Part shown: positions 1 through 4,874 of the stretch, piece by piece
How positions within the stretch are numbered: the first letter of the stretch is position 1
Layout of the letters: every line of letters begins with the position of its first letter
Assembly (NCBI GenBank): GCA_938091985.1
Contig: CALKOE010000378.1
Coordinates: 1 to 7,914, forward strand
DNA length: 7,914 nt
Origin: an uncultured Acidimicrobiales bacterium
GTDB taxonomy: Bacteria > Actinomycetota > Acidimicrobiia > Acidimicrobiales > Aldehydirespiratoraceae
Reading direction: 5' to 3'
Notes under the pieces: generated by a model
What the model was told of the DNA's origin: nothing
Seen by the model: the letters and a program-made list of their open reading frames with translations, nothing else
Databases searched by the model: none
Program-made: the position numbers and the translations under genes

Positions 1-415
1 GGCGGATCACATCGGCCACTTCGCCCACGAGATCGGTGTTCCAGGTCGCGGCCAGGCCCAAACCCTGAGGGAATGTGGTGGCGCCTCTCGACAGGAAGCC
101 GCCGACGCCCTCCTCGTGGATCACCATCGGGATTCCGAGACGGGTGCGCTCGACGAGCACGCGCTGGATTGCGTTGCCGAGTTCGGCCGACTCGTTGGCG
201 AGCAATCCGGTGCTCGCCCCGATGCGGGTGACCTGACCGATGCCGTTGACAAGCTTCTCGGCGACAGCGTCTTCGTCGAACGACTCGTCGTGCACGAGCT
301 GGGTGAGCCAGATCGCGCCGAGCTGGGCGACCTTCTCCTCGAGCGTCATCCGACCGAGGAGGTCGGACACCCGCTCGGTCACTCCGGCGTTCGGGTCCTT
401 GTAGAGGTCGGTCAT
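1..415 (-). CDS. GH3 family beta-glycosidase, N-terminal part (runs off window)
   Basis: Glycoside hydrolase family 3 enzymes (beta-glucosidases, beta-xylosidases) remove terminal sugars from the non-reducing ends of glycosides. Only the first 138 residues are visible, so the nucleophile aspartate and the C-terminal domain cannot be checked. Family signs are the N-terminal pattern RVSDLLGRMTLEEKVAQLG (residues 15-33), RLGIPMVIHEEGVGGF (92-107) and GATTFPQGLGLAATWN (111-126), which match the start of the GH3 barrel. The usual E-x-L-H-G stretch reads E-G-V-G-G here (102-106), so the histidine common in many GH3 enzymes is absent; this may be normal for the subgroup. There is no signal peptide: the start is polar (MTDLYKDPNAG), suggesting a cytosolic enzyme. 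The ATG overlaps the GH10 stop as ATGA and has a GGAG ribosome site 7 bases upstream. Whether the substrate is a glucoside or xyloside cannot be told; the GH10 neighbour favours xylosides. Confidence 0.9.
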   Translation of the reverse strand, partial: MTDLYKDPNAGVTERVSDLLGRMTLEEKVAQLGAIWLTQLVHDESFDEDAVAEKLVNGIGQVTRIGASTGLLANESAELGNAIQRVLVERTRLGIPMVIHEEGVGGFLSRGATTFPQGLGLAATWNTDLVGEVADVIR

Positions 416-1413
416 GCGGCTTCTCCAGTTGGTGTTCGTGCTGCTCGAGCGGCAAGGGCTGCCGCGACGGCGTGGTAAGCGGGCTTTGGCTCGCCGGCGC
501 GGTCGAACAGTAGTGGTGCTCGGTCCTCGCCGAAATGTTCGTCGACCCATGTGTGGGCGTCGCTCACGCCCCAGAAGGTGATCTCGCGACAGGCGTCGAC
601 GCTGAGTGCCGCGTCGACCAGTTCGCCGTAGATCCGGGCCTGGACATCGAGCCGGTCGGGGTCGGTCGGGTGGGCGAGTACGTCCATCTCGGTGACGGCG
701 ACCTCGAGTCCCATATCGGCGTAGGTGTTGACCGCCAGGTGGATCTGCTCGGGAGTGGCCGGCGCAGGGATGAAGTCTGGGTAGAGCTGGTGGCCTTGGA
801 CGCCGATGCCGTGGAGCGGCAGTCCGCGCTCGACGAGGTCGGCGACGATCTCGGAGAAGCGTGCATGCTTGTCGGGCACGACTTCGGAATGGGTCTCGTT
901 GATCCAGAGCTCGATGTCGGGGTCGACGTCGTGGGCGATGGTGAGCACCTCGGCGAGGTAGTCCTGGCCGAGAACGTCGAGCCACACGTGGCCGAAGTGG
1001 CGACCCTCGAGCCAGTGGAGCGGCTCGTTGACGAGATCGACCCGAGCGATCCGGCCTCGGTAGCGAGAGAAGAACGCCTCCATGTGGTCGGTGAGCTGGC
1101 TGCGCAGTGCGACGGGGTCGGTGATCTCCTCGATGTACTCCGGAGTACCCATGACCGGCCAGACGATGGTGTGGCCGCGAATTTCCATTTCATTGGCGGC
1201 TGCGAAGTCGACCAGTGCGTCGGCTGGTTGCCACTCCCACCGACCCGGCTCGGGTTGGACGAAACGCCACTTCATGACCCGCTCGGCCGTGACCGAGTTG
1301 AACTCCGTCGACAGCAGCGATCGATATTCAGGATCGCCGGTCGCGAGGGCGACGTCGTTGACGGCGGCGCCGACGCGGATCCCGCCGGCCTGGGCTAGCT
1401 CTCGTAGCGTCAC
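412..1413 (-). CDS. GH10 family endo-beta-1,4-xylanase-like enzyme, non-secreted
   Basis: Glycoside hydrolase family 10 retaining enzymes cleave beta-1,4-xylosidic bonds, and some act on aryl xylosides or glucosides. The 333-residue protein is about the length of a lone GH10 catalytic barrel, with no binding module. The family order is clear: MKWRFVQPEPGRWEW (residues 47-61), RGHTIVWP (79-86), VDLVNEPL with acid/base Glu130 (125-132), GIGVQGHQ (202-209), VAVTEMDV with nucleophile Glu242 (238-245), and FWGVSDAHTW (280-289). Departures from the usual pattern are ERVMKW in place of ENEMKW, Pro86 where most xylanases have the His of VWH, and INETHSE (171-177) where many have NDYN. No signal peptide is present, so the enzyme is probably cytosolic and works on short imported substrates. 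The GTG at 1413 is the first start after an in-frame stop and has GAGGAA just upstream. It lies between the TetR gene (21-base gap carrying a 14-base repeat) and the GH3 gene (ATGA overlap). Family assignment is firm, substrate uncertain. Confidence 0.93.
   Translation of the reverse strand: MTLRELAQAGGIRVGAAVNDVALATGDPEYRSLLSTEFNSVTAERVMKWRFVQPEPGRWEWQPADALVDFAAANEMEIRGHTIVWPVMGTPEYIEEITDPVALRSQLTDHMEAFFSRYRGRIARVDLVNEPLHWLEGRHFGHVWLDVLGQDYLAEVLTIAHDVDPDIELWINETHSEVVPDKHARFSEIVADLVERGLPLHGIGVQGHQLYPDFIPAPATPEQIHLAVNTYADMGLEVAVTEMDVLAHPTDPDRLDVQARIYGELVDAALSVDACREITFWGVSDAHTWVDEHFGEDRAPLLFDRAGEPKPAYHAVAAALAARAARTPTGEAA
416..426 (-). promoter_or_regulatory. Ribosome binding site of the GH3 gene
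   Basis: On the minus strand the bases before the ATG at 415 read GGAGAAGCCGC. GGAG sits 7 bases before the start and lies inside the 3' end of the GH10 gene. This supports the overlapping ATGA start as the true one. Confidence 0.65.
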
Positions 1414-1453
1414 TGTTTCCTCATGACTGTTCCCTCATGACTGTTCCCTCATG
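1412..1453 (-). repeat. 14-base tandem repeat, three copies, across the TetR/GH10 junction
   Basis: On the minus strand the unit CATGAGGGAACAGT occurs at 1453-1440 and 1439-1426, then once more with a single change (CATGAGGAAACAGT) at 1425-1412. The first copy encodes the last residues of the TetR protein, and its stop straddles the first and second copies. The last copy holds the ribosome site and the first bases of the GH10 GTG start. Each copy carries an SD-like GAGGGAA or GAGGAA. Because the TetR stop comes before the middle copy and the GH10 start is in the last, changing copy number changes the spacing but neither reading frame. With one copy only, the TetR frame would end MRKQ-stop with TGA overlapping the GH10 GTG as GTGA, like the other operon junctions. 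Confidence 0.9.
1414..1422 (-). promoter_or_regulatory. Ribosome binding site of the GH10 gene
   Basis: The minus strand reads GAGGAAACA directly before the GTG at 1413. GAGG lies 5 bases from the start, which is close but workable. It is part of the third, slightly diverged repeat copy; the one changed base (GAGGGAA to GAGGAA) lies within this element. Upstream in frame the next codons run to a TGA without another start codon, so this GTG is the earliest possible start. Confidence 0.6.
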
Positions 1454-2010
1454 ATTCGGCCGAACATGCGACCGACGATCCGGCGCCACGCCTCGACGTC
1501 GGGCAGGTCCCGTTGCTGTGACTCTTGGGCGCCGACTCCGGCTGAGAGAGCGCTGATCACGAATGCGATCGTCTCGGCATCTTCGGCATCGCCGAGGCTC
1601 GCGACGATCCAGGAGCCTCGCGTGCGGTGAAGTTCGTCCATTCCGGCAGCGACGTCGGCGTCGTGGCGCGCCGCAGCGGCCGCGTCGATCTGGAGCATGC
1701 GCAGCTCGCGGCTTCCGGGATGAATGAACAGGTCGAACATCGCCGCGGGGTCGGCCGCGGCCACTTCGAGGTCGAGCGCCCCGTCACGCGTCTCGAGTTC
1801 GGTGCGGATGACCTCGACGAGGAGTTGGCCCTTGGAGCGGAAGTGGCCGTAGATGGCGCCCTTCGTAACGCCTGCCTTGAGCGCGAGATCGCGCAAGGAG
1901 ACGGCCTCGTAGCCGTGCTCGATGAAGAGTTCGGCTGCGAGGTCGAGCAGGCGTTGGCGCGTGGCCTCTGCCTTCGGGGTGCGTGGTGGGTCGGGCAGCA
2001 CAGAGTTCAC
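1435..2010 (-). CDS. TetR/AcrR family transcriptional regulator
   Basis: TetR-type regulators bind operator DNA as dimers through an N-terminal helix-turn-helix and release it when a small ligand enters the variable C-terminal domain. The 191-residue length is typical. Residues 16-62 form the DNA-binding domain: ATRQRLLDLAAELF (16-29), the EHGYEAVSLRDLALKAG segment (31-47), then recognition-helix residues VTKGAIYGHFRSKGQLL (48-64), an excellent family match. The C-terminal part (about 75-185) is alanine-rich and helical and gives no ligand clue. The GTG start overlaps the permease-fusion stop as GTGA and has AGGAG 7 bases upstream, the best ribosome site in the window. The protein ends IMREQS, encoded in the first copy of the 14-base repeat. 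Its place between transporter and hydrolases, in the same transcript, suggests autoregulation of this operon by the imported compound or a breakdown product. The operator would lie upstream of the window, so this is inference. Confidence 0.93.
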   Translation of the reverse strand: MNSVLPDPPRTPKAEATRQRLLDLAAELFIEHGYEAVSLRDLALKAGVTKGAIYGHFRSKGQLLVEVIRTELETRDGALDLEVAAADPAAMFDLFIHPGSRELRMLQIDAAAAARHDADVAAGMDELHRTRGSWIVASLGDAEDAETIAFVISALSAGVGAQESQQRDLPDVEAWRRIVGRMFGRIMREQS

Positions 2011-4874
2011 GGGCTTGCTCCTGCGTCGGATCGGTCGATGGCTCGCTGATCAGTTCCGAGATAGCTGGCGACCACCAGGGGATCGTCTCGCACGGTGGTG
2101 GGTTCGCCGCTGGAGATCACCTTGCCCTGCTCCAGGCAGTAGACCCGGTCGCTGATCGACATGATCATGGGCATGTCGTGTTCGATGATGAGCACCGAGG
2201 CATCGAGCTCTCTGCGGATGCCGTGGAGCAAGGGCACCAGAGCTTCAGCTTCGCGTTGGGCGACGCCAGCCGTGGGCTCGTCGAGGCAGAGGAGACGGTT
2301 GCCGCCGGCGACGAGGCAGCACAGCTCGACGATGCGGCGGGTGCCGGTCGACAGCTCACCGATGAACGAGTTGGCGTAGTCACCGAGGCCGAGGAATCCG
2401 ATCAGCTCGTCGGCCACATGCGCCTGGCGTAGTTCATGGGCCCGGCCGAACGGGTAGGGGAGGGCGGCGGGGAGGAAGCGGGTCGGTTCGCGGGCTTCGA
2501 GCGCGACCTGCACCGTTTCGCGCACCGTGAGGTCGGGGAACAGGGTTGCGGCTTGGAACGTGCGGCCCAGGTGCCGGGCATGGCGGCGGTGCGATGCCAT
2601 CTTCGAGACGTCGGTGCCGTAGAGTTCAACCGAACCGGTGGCCGGCACCAAGCCGCAAACCGCGTTCATGAACGTCGTCTTGCCCGCGCCGTTCGTGCCG
2701 ATCAGCCCCACGATCTCGCCATGGCGAACTTCCAGGTCGACGCCGTCGACTGCAGCACGGCCGCCGAACGTCACGCGGATGTTGCGGGCGGACAATGCGA
2801 TGTCCGACGGCGGGGGCGGAATCTCTGGGCGAACCGGGATGCTGAGCGCGACCGGTTCGGGCTGGGGCAGGTGGCTCGCATACCAGCTGAAGAACGAGTC
2901 GCGGCCGACGAACCAGAGCTGCACGAAACCGCCCGGCGCATACATCAGCAGGATCAAGATGCCGAGGCTGCTGGTCAACAGGGGCACGATCGTCGAGTCG
3001 GGCCAAAAGGCCGGTAGACCGACGACCCACAGCGACCCGAGGATCGGACCGGCAACGGAACCGACACCGCCGATCACGGCGACGGCCAGCACCTCGACCG
3101 ACGCCTCAGCCGCGAAGAATGCGAACAGCACGGTTACGTAGAGACCGCCGAGCATGGCTCCTGCGAATCCGGCCACACCCCCGCTGAGTGCGAACGCAGT
3201 CAGCTTTGCGCCGGTCGGGGAGATGGTGGCGGCGGACGCAGCGTCGGAGTTCTCACGGGTGGCGATGATGCGACGGCCGACACCACTCGCCCTCAGTCGG
3301 GCCACGAACGCAACGATGACGACGAGCGCGATCAGCGCGACGTAGTAGTAGGTGCGCTGCGGAGCGAGATCGAGTTCGGGAAAGAAGCGCCGCTCAGACC
3401 CGCCCACGGAGATGTCGACAGGGCCCACGGTCGCCCTCTCGAGCACCGCCGATGTGGTGCTGCCGCCGCTGAGGAAGTTGCGACGGAAGAAGAACTTCTC
3501 GGCGCTGAGTGCGAACGCCAGCGTGATGACCGCGAGCAGGAGTCCTCGAACCCGCAGCGCCCCGATGCCGATGAGCGCAGCGATGACGGCTGTCGCCAGC
3601 GTTGCCCACACTGCAGCCCACAGGAAGTGAAGTTCGGGGATCGGCAGCGTCCAGTCGATGCCTGCGGCGCCCAGGCCGATGTCGTTGCCACGCACAAGCG
3701 CCGCTGCGATCAGCGCGCCGAGGCCGGCAAAGGCGCCCTGGCCGAGGGAGATCTGCCCGCTCCAGCCGACGAGGATCACCAGGGAGAGCGCAGCGATAGC
3801 GACAAGCAGGATCTCCGTGTAGCGAAACGTGCGGCTCGCAGTGGTGACGAACAACGGGATCACTACGGCAAGCAGGATGCCGGCCGCGCTCAGAATCTTG
3901 GTGTGGTGTTTGACCCACCACACGCCGCGGATGGCCGGCGGGATCGGGCGGACCCGCGGGGCGAAGCTGAACGACTCGCGGTCGTCGGTGCTGCCCCGGC
4001 GGGTCGTCAGGTACACGCCCACGATGGCCACCACGAGCAGGACCGCGTCGAGGCGGCCGAAATCGAGCGGGTAGTTGAGGGTGACGAGTGCCTCGACGAT
4101 GCCGACCGTCACGCCCGCAGCAACCGCCCGTGGGAACGAGGTGAACGACGCACAGACCGCGACCACGAGCACTCGAGTCATCAGCGACGGACCGGGGCTG
4201 GCGGTCAGGAAGGGCCGTGATGTCGCCGCTTCCTGCAGCGTGGTCACGATGCCGGCGAAGGCGCCGGTGAGCGTCCAGACGACCGTTGAGACGGTGCCAG
4301 GGTTGATCCCGGCCAGGCGAGCCCGGTCGGGCTGCGCCGCCGACGCTCGGATGGCTCGCCCCCACGCGGAATATCGAAGCCAGGCCGCAAGCGTGATCAT
4401 GGCGGACAGCGAAATGACAAAGAGCGCGACTTCGCCGCCTTCGATTCTGATGCCGAACCACTCGAACTCCCGCGCCCACGGGGTGGGGAAGTCCTGCCGG
4501 TTGTGGTCGGCGGACGGCTCGGGGAGAGCGAACAGCAGAGCCTCGGCCAACTGCGCCAGACCGATCGTTGCCACAAGAAGAATGACTCTCGGCGCGGTGA
4601 AGAGCCGCCGCACAACGGTGAGCTCGGCCAGGCCGAGGAATGCCGCGCCGGCGGCAACCGCGATCGCGAACCCGAGCCAGTACGGCAGGCCGTAGCGAAT
4701 CACCATGTGAGCCATCACCTGGCTGGCGAGGACGCCAGTGGCGCCGACTGCGAAGTTGATCACTCGGCTCGACCGGTAGACGAGAATCACGCCGAGTGCG
4801 AGCAGGGCATACGCGAGGCCCTGGACGGCGCCGATGAAGACGAATTGGCGCCCGATCTCGAAGCCGAGAATCAC
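2007..4874 (-). CDS. LivH-LivM-LivG fusion: branched-chain-amino-acid-type ABC permease/permease/ATPase
   Basis: This 955-residue protein joins three normally separate parts of a HAAT-family ABC importer. Residues 1 to about 290 are a LivH-type permease (LGVILVYRSSRVINFAVGA at 27-45; ATPase-contact loop around 174-192). Residues 325 to about 650 are a LivM-type permease (GWSGQISLGQGAFAGLGA at 370-387; contact loop about 533-555; GGVGSVAGPILGS at 602-614). Each permease has roughly eight hydrophobic segments. A proline-rich linker (about 669-690) leads to a LivG-type ATPase (693-945): Walker A GTNGAGKTT (726-734), Q-loop Gln774, signature LSTGT (841-845, unlike LSGGQ), Walker B LLCLDEP (861-867) and switch His899. 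E. coli uses three proteins for the same parts. The GTG start overlaps the preceding stop as GTGA and has GAGGA 9 bases upstream. It should pair with the upstream receptor and the LivF domain of the preceding gene. HAAT substrates include amino acids, amides, urea and aromatic acids; the specific one here is unknown. Confidence 0.94.
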   Translation of the reverse strand: MILGFEIGRQFVFIGAVQGLAYALLALGVILVYRSSRVINFAVGATGVLASQVMAHMVIRYGLPYWLGFAIAVAAGAAFLGLAELTVVRRLFTAPRVILLVATIGLAQLAEALLFALPEPSADHNRQDFPTPWAREFEWFGIRIEGGEVALFVISLSAMITLAAWLRYSAWGRAIRASAAQPDRARLAGINPGTVSTVVWTLTGAFAGIVTTLQEAATSRPFLTASPGPSLMTRVLVVAVCASFTSFPRAVAAGVTVGIVEALVTLNYPLDFGRLDAVLLVVAIVGVYLTTRRGSTDDRESFSFAPRVRPIPPAIRGVWWVKHHTKILSAAGILLAVVIPLFVTTASRTFRYTEILLVAIAALSLVILVGWSGQISLGQGAFAGLGALIAAALVRGNDIGLGAAGIDWTLPIPELHFLWAAVWATLATAVIAALIGIGALRVRGLLLAVITLAFALSAEKFFFRRNFLSGGSTTSAVLERATVGPVDISVGGSERRFFPELDLAPQRTYYYVALIALVVIVAFVARLRASGVGRRIIATRENSDAASAATISPTGAKLTAFALSGGVAGFAGAMLGGLYVTVLFAFFAAEASVEVLAVAVIGGVGSVAGPILGSLWVVGLPAFWPDSTIVPLLTSSLGILILLMYAPGGFVQLWFVGRDSFFSWYASHLPQPEPVALSIPVRPEIPPPPSDIALSARNIRVTFGGRAAVDGVDLEVRHGEIVGLIGTNGAGKTTFMNAVCGLVPATGSVELYGTDVSKMASHRRHARHLGRTFQAATLFPDLTVRETVQVALEAREPTRFLPAALPYPFGRAHELRQAHVADELIGFLGLGDYANSFIGELSTGTRRIVELCCLVAGGNRLLCLDEPTAGVAQREAEALVPLLHGIRRELDASVLIIEHDMPMIMSISDRVYCLEQGKVISSGEPTTVRDDPLVVASYLGTDQRAIDRSDAGASP
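2011..2022 (-). promoter_or_regulatory. Ribosome binding site of the TetR gene
   Basis: The minus strand reads AGGAGCAAGCCC before the GTG at 2010: a five-base match to the Shine-Dalgarno core with a 7-base spacer, inside the 3' end of the permease-fusion gene. It fixes the GTG start at the GTGA overlap. Confidence 0.75.

Noticed and set aside
535..1398. Long plus-strand open frame (287 codons) opposite the GH10 gene
   Set aside because: It has no recognisable domain, lies wholly antisense to a gene with clear catalytic motifs, and its Asp/Val/Gly-rich composition is what GC-rich antisense frames produce.
1412..1453. 14-base repeats as a CRISPR array or a TetR operator
   Set aside because: The units are directly adjacent with no spacers, so not CRISPR. 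The unit is not palindromic beyond TCATGA at its joins, so an operator role is unsupported.
2007..4874. Possibility that the LivH-LivM-LivG fusion is an artefact of a missed stop or frameshift
   Set aside because: All three domains are complete in a single frame, with sensible charged or proline-rich linkers and no overlap or loss of motifs at the joins.
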